Shown one piece after another: positions 9,214-17,107 of a DNA stretch of 64,000 bases. Made by a program: the position numbers and the translations under genes. The stretch spans positions 8,747 to 72,746 of the forward strand of contig DATLQA010000029.1 in the NCBI GenBank assembly GCA_035535495.1, in the 5' to 3' direction. Every line of letters starts with the position of its first letter. The first letter of the stretch is position 1. The notes beneath the pieces are model-generated. The model did not search any database. It was not told the DNA's origin and saw nothing but the letters and a program-made list of their open reading frames with translations. Source of the DNA: DASUZB01 sp035535495 (lineage in GTDB: Bacteria; Actinomycetota; CALGFH01).

Positions 9214-9843
9214 ATGCGCAGGACGCGCGACCTCGCTCGCGGCGCGGCACTGGCCGCCCTGCTCGCCATCGCCCTGGCCGCCTGCGGCGGCAACGCCTAC
9301 CCAGGCGGCAAGGACCAGCCGCCCCAGCCCGAGAACGCCCAGCAGTCCCAGCAGCCCAACCCGACCACACCGGCCCAGCCCGACGCCGCCGTCGTCCAGG
9401 TCGCCAACTCCGACCTCGGGGCCATCCTCTCCGACGCCAGTGGCCGCACCCTGTACGCCTTCACCAAGGACGGCAAGGGCACCGGCCGCAGCGCCTGCGC
9501 GGGCGAGTGCATCGCCACCTGGCCGGCCATGACCGCCAGCGGCACCCCGCTCGCGGGCGGCGGCGTCGACGCCGCCCTGCTCACCACCATCCAGCGCAAC
9601 GACGGCACCACCCAGGTGAGCTACAACGGCTGGCCGCTGTACTTCTTCGGCGGCGACGTCCAGCCCGGCCAGACCCAGGGCCAAGGCATGAACGGCGTCT
9701 GGTTCGTGGTCTCGCCCCAGGGCAAGCTGGTCCGCGGCGCGGCCGAGGCCGGCTCGGCGGGCGGCGCGGAGACCGGGTCGTCCGGTGGTGCCTCCAGCGG
9801 TTCCTCGGGCGGCAACGGCTCCTCCGGTGGCTACGGCTACTAG
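9214..9843 (+). CDS. Lipoprotein with Yx(F/W/Y)xxD repeats (COG4315-like)
   Basis: 209 residues. Signal peptide with basic N-terminus, a Leu/Ala core and a lipobox LAAC (Cys24), so it should be lipid-anchored outside the cell. A Pro/Gln-rich linker (30-58) leads to the conserved domain, with LYAFTKD near residue 85, the Cys pair in SACAGECIATWP (about 94-104) and a second LYFF segment near 147. This is the secreted-repeat lipoprotein family with the conserved Yx(FWY)xxD motif, of unknown function. The last ~40 residues are a Gly/Ser tract. AAAGGAG is 7 nt before the ATG. Two strong hairpins follow the gene. Confidence 0.8.
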   Translation: MRRTRDLARGAALAALLAIALAACGGNAYPGGKDQPPQPENAQQSQQPNPTTPAQPDAAVVQVANSDLGAILSDASGRTLYAFTKDGKGTGRSACAGECIATWPAMTASGTPLAGGGVDAALLTTIQRNDGTTQVSYNGWPLYFFGGDVQPGQTQGQGMNGVWFVVSPQGKLVRGAAEAGSAGGAETGSSGGASSGSSGGNGSSGGYGY

Positions 9844-9903
9844 GAGCTGACCCCGGGCCGGGGGCGGCCGCTGGCACCCCAGCCGCCCAGACCTCGGCCC
9901 GAC

Positions 9904-9939
9904 GGGCGCCGGTGCGGTCCCCCTCCCGCACCGGCGCCC
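9904..9939 (+). terminator. Hairpin terminator candidate after the lipoprotein gene
   Basis: Perfect 13-bp stem (GGGCGCCGGTGCG at 9904-9916 against 9927-9939) with a 10-nt loop, 60 bp after the lipoprotein stop. No U-tract follows, as is common in high-GC actinobacteria. Confidence 0.65.
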
Positions 9940-9961
9940 CTGGCGTCAAGCACCAGGCTCA

Positions 9962-9983
9962 GCGCCCAGGTCCGCCTGGGCGC
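9962..9983 (+). terminator. Second hairpin in tandem
   Basis: Nine-bp perfect stem GCGCCCAGG / CCTGGGCGC with a TCCG loop, 22 bp after the first hairpin. Together they likely insulate the DUF4032 gene. Confidence 0.5.
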
Positions 9984-10045
9984 GGTGGCCTGCCCGGCGG
10001 CGATGCGTAACCAGCCCGTAACCGCCCAACCCGTACCATGGCCAC

Positions 10046-11347
10046 ATGGACGAGCCGACGATCCGCCTTCGCTCGACCGCGCCCGAGCTGCTCGCCCTGC
10101 CGTGGGACGAGCCGCTCGCCGGCTGGTCACCCGACAAGGTCGCCTTCCGGCCGCTGCCGGTCGGCCCGAGCCGCCACCTGGTCCGCTTCGTCGAAGCCGA
10201 CCGGGTGCTCTACGCGCTCAAGGAGCTGCCGATCAGGGTGGCGACCAAGGAGTACCGGGTGCTCCGCGAGCTCGAATGGGAGGAGCTGCCGGCGGTCCGC
10301 ACGGTTGGCCTGGTCGTCCAGCCCGACAGCGGCAACGCCATCCTGGTCACCCGCTACCTGGAGCACTCCTGGCAGTACCGGCGGCTGTTCCAGCGCCTCG
10401 GCCCGGGGCCGTCCAGGCATCGCGACCGGCTGCTGGACGCCATGGCCATGCTCAGTGTCGACCTGCACCGCAGCGGCGTGTTCTGGGGGGACTGCTCGCT
10501 GGCGAACACCCTGTTCGCCCGGGACGGCCAGCTGCTGCAGGCGTACCTGGTGGACGCCGAGACCAGCGAGGTGCACCCCAGCCTCAGCGACGGCCAGCGC
10601 GCCCTCGACATCGGCATCCTGGTCGAGAACGTCGCCGGCGACCTGGCCGACCTGAGCGTGCGGCTTGGCCGCGACCCGGACGACCTGGAGGACGACTTCC
10701 TCGCCGCCGAGAGCGTGGCCACCCGGTACGAGCAGCTCTGGGAGGAGCTGTCGCGGGAGGAGACCTTCGGCGAGGACGAGCGCTTCAAGGTCGAGGCGCG
10801 GGTCCGGCGCCTCAACGAGCTCGGCTTCGCCATCGACGAGCTGGCCTTCGAGCCGGCCACGGACGACCGGCGTACGCTGCGGCTCAAGGTGGCCGTCGCC
10901 AACCGGCGCTTCCACGCCTCCGAGCTGCGCAAGCTGACCGGGCTGGAGGTGGGGGAGGGCCAGGCCACCGTGCTCCTCAACGACCTCCGCGCCTACCAGG
11001 GTCGCCTGGAGCACGAGCAGCCAGGGTCGGCGCCTGACGAGGTCGCCGGCTACCGCTGGCTCGCCGAGGTGTTCCGCCCTGGGGTGGCCAAGGCCGCCAC
11101 CGCGGTCGGGCCGGACGCCGACCCGGTCCAGGCCTACTGTGACCTGCTGGAGGTCCGCTGGCTGCTCTCCGAGCGGTCCGGGCAGGACGTCGGCGACGCG
11201 GCCGCGCTGGAGGCGCTGGCCTCCCGGGAGACACCGTCGGAGTCGGTCGCGAAGATGGCGGTGGCCGAGGGCAGCACGGGCAGCTTCCAGGTGCTCGACG
11301 ACGACCACGCCGGCGAGGCGACCGCCGCGACCCGGCCGGCCGACTGA
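10046..11347 (+). CDS. DUF4032 protein with lipopolysaccharide-kinase-like domain
   Basis: 433 residues. The N-terminal half has a degenerate protein-kinase-like fold: a Lys in the ALKELP segment, a catalytic-loop-like HRSGVFWGDCSLAN (Asp149, Asn154) and a following VDAE (Asp170) in place of DFG. The C-terminal half matches the actinobacterial DUF4032 type, largely helical. The kinase-like residues suggest a phosphotransferase or a small-molecule-binding pseudokinase; no substrate is known to me. The upstream 40 bp holds GTAACC twice 11 bp apart (10007, 10018), then GTACC, and a -10-like TACCAT six bases before the ATG, so translation may be near-leaderless. Confidence 0.75.
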   Translation: MDEPTIRLRSTAPELLALPWDEPLAGWSPDKVAFRPLPVGPSRHLVRFVEADRVLYALKELPIRVATKEYRVLRELEWEELPAVRTVGLVVQPDSGNAILVTRYLEHSWQYRRLFQRLGPGPSRHRDRLLDAMAMLSVDLHRSGVFWGDCSLANTLFARDGQLLQAYLVDAETSEVHPSLSDGQRALDIGILVENVAGDLADLSVRLGRDPDDLEDDFLAAESVATRYEQLWEELSREETFGEDERFKVEARVRRLNELGFAIDELAFEPATDDRRTLRLKVAVANRRFHASELRKLTGLEVGEGQATVLLNDLRAYQGRLEHEQPGSAPDEVAGYRWLAEVFRPGVAKAATAVGPDADPVQAYCDLLEVRWLLSERSGQDVGDAAALEALASRETPSESVAKMAVAEGSTGSFQVLDDDHAGEATAATRPAD

Positions 11348-11368
11348 GGGCAGGCCGGGCTCGACGGA

Positions 11369-11965
11369 TCAGCCGGCCGTGCTCAGGTCGCCGGTGAGGT
11401 AGCGCTGGACGGTGGGGCCGACCGCCGCCACCACCGCGGCCGGCGGCATCGAGGCGATCGGCTCCACCTTGATGATGTAGCGCGCCATCGCGAGGCCGAA
11501 CAGCTGCGACAGGACCAGGTTGGCGCGGAGTTGCGCGTCCGGCGTGCCGAGCGCGTGCACCACCCGGGAGAAGACCTCCGTGGTGGCGAACTCCCGCAGC
11601 ATGGCCGCGGCCTCCTCGCTGGAGGTGGCGGAGCGGATCAGGGCCATCAGCGGGTGGCGGTTGCTGCCTTGCTCCCAGATGCCGAGGAACACGCCGACGA
11701 TGTGCTCGCCGGCGGCCTCAGGCTGCTCGGCGAGCATCGCCGCGGCCATGTCGGCGGGGTTGACCGGCAGGTCGAGCGCGGCGGTGAACAGGTCCGGCTT
11801 GGGGCCGAAGTAGTGGTGGACCAGCGCCGGGTCGACGCCGGCGCGGCGGGCCACGTCGCGGATGGTGGTCTTCTCGTAGCCGTGCTCGCCGAACGCCTCC
11901 CTCGCCGAGCGCAGGATCGCCTCACGGGTCCCGCTGGTGCCCGGCCGTCGCCCGGTGCGGGCCAT
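11369..11965 (-). CDS. TetR-family regulator of the adjacent ABC exporter
   Basis: 198 residues. The helix-turn-helix lies at about residues 14-60 (AILRSAREAFGEHGYEKTTI, then DVARRAG and LVHHYFGPK), a canonical TetR N-terminus; the rest is the variable helical ligand domain. Its ATG shares one base with the stop of the upstream ATPase gene (TGATG), so it is the last gene of the permease-ATPase-ATPase operon and is translationally coupled. The likely role is repression of its own operon, with the ligand being an exported compound. An inverted repeat overlapping the operon promoter near 14.9 kb is the candidate operator. Confidence 0.88.
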   Translation of the reverse strand: MARTGRRPGTSGTREAILRSAREAFGEHGYEKTTIRDVARRAGVDPALVHHYFGPKPDLFTAALDLPVNPADMAAAMLAEQPEAAGEHIVGVFLGIWEQGSNRHPLMALIRSATSSEEAAAMLREFATTEVFSRVVHALGTPDAQLRANLVLSQLFGLAMARYIIKVEPIASMPPAAVVAAVGPTVQRYLTGDLSTAG

Positions 11966-12900
11966 CAGGCTCCGCCCGCCCGGCCGGCCAGGGCCACGAA
12001 GGTCTCGTCGAAGGTGGCCGGGACCAGCTCCACCTCGGCTTCGACCCCGCCACGGCGCAACGCCGTCGCCACCTCGTCGCGGCCGGCCGAGGGCACCCGC
12101 AGCGTGCGGCCGACCAGCGCGGCCGCCAGCCCGGCGTCCTCCAGGGCGGCGAAGGCGTCCTCCCAGCGCCCGGCCGCGACCTTGACGGTGGCGCGGCTGC
12201 CGACGATGTCGGCCATGGTGCCGTCGGCGACCACCCGTCCGTCGGCCATCACCACCAGCCGGTCGCACTGCTCCGCCTCGCGCATGTGGTGGGTGGTGAC
12301 CAGCACCCCGGCGCCTGACTCGGCCGCCGCCCTGATCGTGTCCCACAGCTGGGCCCTGCCCAGCGGGTCCACCCCCGAGGTGGGCTCGTCCAGCACCAGC
12401 AGGTCGGGCCGGTGCGCCAGCGCGGCGGCGAAGGCCACCCGCCGGCGCTGCCCGAGGGAGAGGTCGCCGACCGTCCGCTCACCGACGGCGGCGAGCTCCG
12501 GGTCGCTGGCGAGCGGGTCGGCCGGTGCGGTGCCGCCGTCGCGGTCCCGGTGACCGAGGGCGAACGCCCGGCCGCTGAACTCCAGGTTCTCGGCGACGGT
12601 CAGGTCCTCGTACAGGCCGAGGCCTTGGGGCACGTAGCCGAGCCGTGCCCTGGTGGCCCGGGACGGCGGCTCGCCGAACAGCAGGACCTCGCCCTCCGTG
12701 ACCCGGATCAGCCCGAGGACGCAGCGGATCAGGGTGGTCTTGCCGGCCCCGTTCGCGCCCAGCAGGCCGACCACCTCGCCGGGGAGGACCCGCAGGTCGA
12801 CGGCGTCCACCGCGGTGAGCGCACCGAACCGCATGGTCGCCGCGCGCGCCTCGGCCAGTGGCGGGGTCCGGGGCTCACGCGGCGGGGCGGTCGCGCTCAT
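11965..12900 (-). CDS. ABC-2 exporter ATPase, second subunit (consensus catalytic residues, variant signature)
   Basis: 311 residues. Walker A GANGAGKT (Lys54), Q-loop Gln92, Walker B with Glu172 and H-loop His204 are present, but the signature reads LSLGQ (147-151), not LSGGQ. It begins with an ATGA overlap with the preceding ATPase gene. The two ATPases are unequal: this one has intact catalytic residues but a variant signature, while the partner is the reverse. That fits a heterodimer with one working and one degenerate site, resembling a split form of the two-domain ATPase YbhF. The C-terminal ~90 residues form the extra domain usual in drug or antibiotic exporters. Confidence 0.9.
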   Translation of the reverse strand: MSATAPPREPRTPPLAEARAATMRFGALTAVDAVDLRVLPGEVVGLLGANGAGKTTLIRCVLGLIRVTEGEVLLFGEPPSRATRARLGYVPQGLGLYEDLTVAENLEFSGRAFALGHRDRDGGTAPADPLASDPELAAVGERTVGDLSLGQRRRVAFAAALAHRPDLLVLDEPTSGVDPLGRAQLWDTIRAAAESGAGVLVTTHHMREAEQCDRLVVMADGRVVADGTMADIVGSRATVKVAAGRWEDAFAALEDAGLAAALVGRTLRVPSAGRDEVATALRRGGVEAEVELVPATFDETFVALAGRAGGA

Positions 12901-13778
12901 GCCGCCCTCCCGTCCCGCGCGCCGGCCGCCGCGCGGGCGTGCCGGTCGAGGGCGGCCACGATCACCGCGTCCTCCAGGTCGGGGTCGACCCTGCGGGCTC
13001 CTGGCGGGGCCGCGCCGCCATCCCGCGACCAGGTCCGCCAGCGGGCGCCCCGGCGCCAGGAGGCGCCGCGGTCCGGCCGGGAGGGCGAGTCGAACATCAT
13101 GCCGGGCACGCCGCCGACCAGCTCGTCGGGCGCGCCGGCGAGCAGCGGGTCGCCCTGGTCGAGCACCAGCACCCAGGCGGCCCGCTCGGCCTCGTCCAGG
13201 TAGGTGGTGGCCAGCACCACCGCGGCCCCGGCCGCCGCGGCGCCCGCCACCAGCCGCCACAGCTCCGCCCGGCTCACCGGGTCGACCCCGGTGGTGGGCT
13301 CGTCCAGCACCAGCAGCGCCGGCTCGTGCAGCAGGGCCATGGCCAGCGCCAGCTTCTGGCGCATGCCGCCCGACAGCTGGGCGCCGAGGCGGTCGGCGGC
13401 GCCGGCCAGGCCGGTGCGGGCCAGCAGGCGGTCGGCCCGCTCGCGCAGGGCTCGGCCGCCGAGACCGTAGGCCGTCCCGCTGAACTCCAGGTTCTCGGCG
13501 ACGGTGAGGTCGCGCCAGACGCCAGGTCCGGCCGACAGGTAGCCGATCTGGGTGCTCGACGGCCGCCGCACCCGGCCCCGTTCGGGGGGGACCGCCCCCA
13601 CCATCGCCCGCAGCAGGCTGGTCTTGCCGGCCCCGTCCCCGCCCACCACCGCGGTCACCGTGCCGGCCGGCACCTCCAGGTCGACGCCGGCCACCGCCAC
13701 CCGTCCGTGGTAGGCGACGGTGAGGTCGTCGACCCCGAAGCTCCCGGTGGCGGCCGGGCCGGACCCCCCGCGGTTCAC
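12897..13778 (-). CDS. ABC-2 exporter ATPase, first subunit (degenerate Q- and H-loops)
   Basis: 293 residues. Walker A GGDGAGKT (Lys52), signature LSGGM (135-139) and Walker B with Glu160 are intact. The Q-loop position has Ala83 and the H-loop position Thr192, where active ATPases have Gln and His. The segment DPDLEDAVI near the C-terminus is typical of the first ATPase half of YbhF-like proteins. The start overlaps the permease stop by four bases (ATGA), so the subunits are made in a coupled way. Its signature would complete the consensus ATP site on the partner ATPase. Confidence 0.9.
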   Translation of the reverse strand: MNRGGSGPAATGSFGVDDLTVAYHGRVAVAGVDLEVPAGTVTAVVGGDGAGKTSLLRAMVGAVPPERGRVRRPSSTQIGYLSAGPGVWRDLTVAENLEFSGTAYGLGGRALRERADRLLARTGLAGAADRLGAQLSGGMRQKLALAMALLHEPALLVLDEPTTGVDPVSRAELWRLVAGAAAAGAAVVLATTYLDEAERAAWVLVLDQGDPLLAGAPDELVGGVPGMMFDSPSRPDRGASWRRGARWRTWSRDGGAAPPGARRVDPDLEDAVIVAALDRHARAAAGARDGRAA

Positions 13779-14914
13779 CGGGCACCTCCGGCGGCGGGCG
13801 CGGCCTCGGTCCGGCGGTGGCGCCGCCCGCGGTCGGCGGGGGCGAGGTCGCGCCGGAAGCGGACCACCGCCAGCGCGAACACCACCAGGCCGAGCACGGC
13901 CAGGGCGGTCAGTGGGAAGACGAGCGCTTCCAGCGGCGCGCCGCGCACCATCACGCCGCGGCTGATCTGGATGAAGTAGGTGAGCGGGAGGACGTAGCCG
14001 ATCCAGCGCACCCCCGCCGCCATCGCCTGGAGGGGGAAGATCAGCCCGGAGAGCAGGACCTGGGGGAGCAGGGTCATGAGGGCGAGCTGGATGGCCTGGC
14101 CCTGGTTCTCCGAGACGCTGGAGATGAGCACGCCGAAGCCGAGCGTGACGAACAGGAACTCGAGCGAGGCGAGGGCCAGCACCGCCGGCGAGCCCCTGAA
14201 CGGCACGTCGAACAGGATGATGCCGACCCCGAGGATCACCACCAGGTCGACCGTGGCCACCGCGAAGTAGGGCAGGATCTTGCCGAGGAACACGTCGCGC
14301 GGGCGGAGCGGCATCACCGCCAGCTGCTCCAGGGTGCCGCTCTGGCGCTCCCGCACCACTCCCAGGCTGGTGGCCAGCGTCCCGACGAACACCAGGATGA
14401 TGCCGACCAGGCCGGGGATCATGATCGCCGAGGTCTCGAGATCGGGGTTGAACAGCACCTCCGGCCGCATCGCCGGCCCGGCCTGGGTCCCGCTCGATGC
14501 GGCCGCGCGCTCACTGAACGCCTGCACCGCGGCGCGGGCGCCGAACAGGTCGGCCCCGTCCACCAGCACGGCCGGCTGGGCGCCGGTGACCACCGCCACG
14601 GTGGCCTTGCCGTCGCGTAGCTCCTCCACCGCCTCGGTGCGGCCGTCGGATGGCCGCATCGCGACCACCTCGAGCTGCTCGGGCAGGCTCCCGGCGGCCT
14701 GCTCGGCGCCCGGCCCCACCACCACGGTGCGCACCTCCGGCACGTCGAAGCTGGCGGCGTAGCCGAACACGGTCAGCATCAGCAGCGGCATCACGATCAG
14801 CATCGCCAGTGTGCGGTGGTCCCGGCGGAGCTGCCGGAACTCCTTGATCACCATCGCAAGCAAGGGTCCCTCCCCAGCTCGTGCACCGGCCCGTCCGGGC
14901 CCGGAAGTCAACAT
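13775..14914 (-). CDS. ABC-2 type exporter permease
   Basis: 379 residues from the ATG at 14914. Layout: cytoplasmic start (KEFRQLRRDHRTLAM), first membrane helix (about 35-55), a large extracytoplasmic domain, then five helices with the ABC-2 motif VRERQSGTLEQLAVMPLRP between helices 2 and 3. This matches the YbhS/YbhR/DrrB-like exporters of drugs or lipids. A near-consensus promoter puts the transcription start at this ATG, which supports it as a leaderless start; an internal ATG at 14854 is the alternative. First gene of the permease-ATPase-ATPase-tetR operon. Only one permease gene is present, so it likely forms a homodimer. Confidence 0.88.
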   Translation of the reverse strand: MLTSGPGRAGARAGEGPLLAMVIKEFRQLRRDHRTLAMLIVMPLLMLTVFGYAASFDVPEVRTVVVGPGAEQAAGSLPEQLEVVAMRPSDGRTEAVEELRDGKATVAVVTGAQPAVLVDGADLFGARAAVQAFSERAAASSGTQAGPAMRPEVLFNPDLETSAIMIPGLVGIILVFVGTLATSLGVVRERQSGTLEQLAVMPLRPRDVFLGKILPYFAVATVDLVVILGVGIILFDVPFRGSPAVLALASLEFLFVTLGFGVLISSVSENQGQAIQLALMTLLPQVLLSGLIFPLQAMAAGVRWIGYVLPLTYFIQISRGVMVRGAPLEALVFPLTALAVLGLVVFALAVVRFRRDLAPADRGRRHRRTEAAPAAGGAR

Positions 14915-14949
14915 GGCATGAATTCTACCTTTGTTGAAATCCGTGTCAA
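14914..14949 (-). promoter_or_regulatory. Promoter of the ABC exporter operon, with candidate operator
   Basis: Minus strand: -35 TTGACA (14949-14944), 16-bp spacer, -10 TAGAAT (14927-14922), then seven bases to the permease ATG, so the mRNA should begin at the start codon. An inverted repeat TCAACA / TGTTGA (14908-14913 and 14932-14937, 18 bp between arms) brackets the -10 and the start, a good place for the operon's own TetR to bind. Confidence 0.75.
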
Positions 14950-15038
14950 GCGCCTGGCGGCCGGTGCCGGTGACGCGCCGGCCGGGTACGGTGGCGCCGC
15001 CACGCGCGGGCCAGGCGGACGTCAGGAGGGATCGCGCA

Positions 15039-15788
15039 GTGAAGGGAGAGCTGCGCCGCGCCTTCGAGCTGGTCGCGACCGGCGACATGGGCGGCGAGCA
15101 CACCCAGGTCGCCCGCTTCGGGCTGGCCGTCTCCGACCCCCGCGTGCCGCTCCGGTACGACTCGAACTACCTGCTCGTCGACGAGCTTCCCGCGAGCGTC
15201 GCAGCCGGCGAGCTGGCCGCGGAGGCGCTCCGCCTCGACCGCCCCGCGATCATGGTGCGCCACCAGCCCACCGGCGAGCGGCTGGTCCCCGCGTTCGCCG
15301 CGCTCGGCTGGCAGCTCCATCGCGGGCTGCTGATGGCGCACCGGCGGCCGCCCGACCGGACCGCGCCCACCGAGCTGGTCAGCGAGGTCGACGAGGCCGC
15401 GCTGCGGCCGGCGCGGCGCCGGCAGCTCGCCGGCTATCCGTGGGCGACGCCGGCGGTCGCGGAGCAGCTCCTCGACGCCAAGCTCCTGATCGCCCAGGCC
15501 GTCCGGGCACGCTTCTTCGCCGTGGTCGTCGACGGCCAGGTGGTCGCCTACGCGGACCTCTACGACGACGGGCGCACCGCCCAGATCGAGGACGTCGCCA
15601 CGCTCGACCAGCATCGCGGCCGGGGCTATGCCAGCGCGCTGGTCCTGCGAGCGCTGGACGAGGCCCGCCAGAGCGGCTGCGACCTGGTATTTCTGGTATC
15701 CGACGAGGATGATTGGCCGAAGGCGCTCTACCGCCGCCTCGGCTTCGACGACCTCGGCCGCTACGTGAAGTTCATCCGCCCCGACTGA
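15039..15788 (+). CDS. GNAT-family N-acetyltransferase
   Basis: 249 residues from a GTG at 15039 with AGGAGGG at 15024-15030, eight bases upstream. The C-terminal half is a GNAT domain: strand IEDVATLDQ, then acetyl-CoA loop HRGRGYA (Q/R-x-x-G-x-G/A type), then YRRLGFDDLG near the end. The N-terminal half may be a second, degenerate GNAT-like fold. The substrate is unknown. It is divergent from the ABC exporter operon and 29 bp before a lipoprotein gene. Confidence 0.85.
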   Translation: MKGELRRAFELVATGDMGGEHTQVARFGLAVSDPRVPLRYDSNYLLVDELPASVAAGELAAEALRLDRPAIMVRHQPTGERLVPAFAALGWQLHRGLLMAHRRPPDRTAPTELVSEVDEAALRPARRRQLAGYPWATPAVAEQLLDAKLLIAQAVRARFFAVVVDGQVVAYADLYDDGRTAQIEDVATLDQHRGRGYASALVLRALDEARQSGCDLVFLVSDEDDWPKALYRRLGFDDLGRYVKFIRPD

Positions 15789-15817
15789 GCCGGGCAGGTG
15801 CAGGAGGAGAGGTCACC

Positions 15818-16354
15818 ATGCGACCAGCCCGCATCATCGCCACCACCTTGGTCGCCGCCGCCGTGTTCGCCGTCGCCGGCTGCGCCGACCGCTCCACCAC
15901 CACCAGCCCCACCGCCGCACCGCCAGCCTCGACCGCCAGTCCCGCCGCCACAGCCACGACCGTCGCGAGCACCCCGACCACCAGTGAGCCGGCCGTGCTC
16001 GCCGACGGACGCCACCCGGTCCTGCTCAAGACCGTCGACGCCGGTCGGCGGCGGGTCACCTTCGACCTGATCCAGTTCTTCCAGGGCGAGCAGGCCGCCA
16101 TCGAGGCCGCCAAGGACAAGCAGGAGTCGCCGCCACCGAACGACCTCTACATCCGCAACGTCAACCCCAGGCTCCGGACCCTGCCGGTGCGAGCCGGCGC
16201 GCCCATCACCGTCAACGGGCTGCTGGCCACCCAGACGGACACGCCGGTGACCCTCGCCAAGCTGGCGAGCCTGACCGCCAGGTACAGCCCGGTGTTCCGG
16301 ATCACCGTGCAGGACGACCAGATCGTCAAGATCGCCGAGGTGTGGATGCCATAG
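15818..16354 (+). CDS. Putative lipoprotein, 178 residues
   Basis: Signal peptide with lipobox VAGC (Cys near residue 21), then a Thr/Ala/Pro/Ser linker (about 25-60) and a compact ~110-residue domain starting at GRHPVLLKTVDA. The domain has the look of a secreted actinobacterial beta-rich domain (RRVTFDLIQFFQG, PVTLAKL). No catalytic motif is seen. A strong AGGAGGAGAGG stands 6-16 bases before the ATG. Spacing of 29 bp suggests cotranscription with the GNAT gene. Function unknown. Confidence 0.75.
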   Translation: MRPARIIATTLVAAAVFAVAGCADRSTTTSPTAAPPASTASPAATATTVASTPTTSEPAVLADGRHPVLLKTVDAGRRRVTFDLIQFFQGEQAAIEAAKDKQESPPPNDLYIRNVNPRLRTLPVRAGAPITVNGLLATQTDTPVTLAKLASLTARYSPVFRITVQDDQIVKIAEVWMP

Positions 16355-16365
16355 GCCGGCCGAAC

Positions 16366-17013
16366 CTAGTCGGCGGCGCCCAGCAGGCGCCTGGTCAGCT
16401 CGCCGCCGTCCAGCACCAGCTCGTGCAAGGCGCGGTCGAGATGCTGATACTCGACGACGATCTCGCCGCCGCTCCCGTCCCCGTCGGCTGACCCCGGCAG
16501 GACGGCGAGCAGCGCGGCCTTGCGCAGCAACTCGCGGATGAAGGCGGGGCTCACGCCCTCGATCCGCTGGACCAGCCGGTCGAGGTCGTCGCCGTCGACG
16601 TGCAGGGCCAGGCCGTGGCCGTACAGCGCGATCAGGCGACGGCGGCAGGCGGCGTCCGGCAGCGGCACCTCGACCGCCAGGTCGACCCGGCCGGGGCGGG
16701 CGGCCAGGGCCGGCTCCAGCAGCTCGGGGCGGTTGCTGGTGAGCAGGAAGATCACGTCGGCGTCGTCGCTGAGCCCGTCCATCTCGTTGAGCAGCTCGAA
16801 CAGCAGCGGGGTGCAGCCGGGCTCCTGGCGGTTGCGGTCCTCGGCGATCAGGTCGACGTCCTCGAGGATCACCATCGACGGCTGCAACAGCCGCGCCATC
16901 GCGCACGCCCGCGGGATCAGCCCGACCTCCCGGCCGGCCAGCAGCACCACCGTGCGGTCGCGCATCCGGCTGGGAGGGGGCGGACGCGGAATCTTGCTGC
17001 TCTGACATGGCAT
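16366..17013 (-). pseudogene. Remnant of an AAA+ ATPase lacking Walker A
   Basis: The readable 215 codons start in an unnatural basic-Pro stretch and continue into a clear C-terminal AAA+ half: Walker B VILEDVDLIAEDR, sensor-1 LLTSNRPE, and the Arg-finger region ARPGRVDLAVEVPLPD. A normal relative has ~200 residues before this point, including Walker A; none is present in any frame up to the next gene. In another frame an ATG at 17008 opens into a natural-looking N-terminus (MSEQQDSASAPSQPD). This suggests a deletion joined the original start to the second half out of frame. The product should not bind ATP. Alternatively this could be a short regulator using the lid domain only. Confidence 0.65.
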
Positions 17014-17107
17014 CGCCTCTGGAACTGTGCGCAGGCGTGGTGCCCTGCGAGCCGATCTCTACGCGCAAGCATCGCAGCAGCTGGATTGCCGGGCCACCGT
17101 CCTACGG

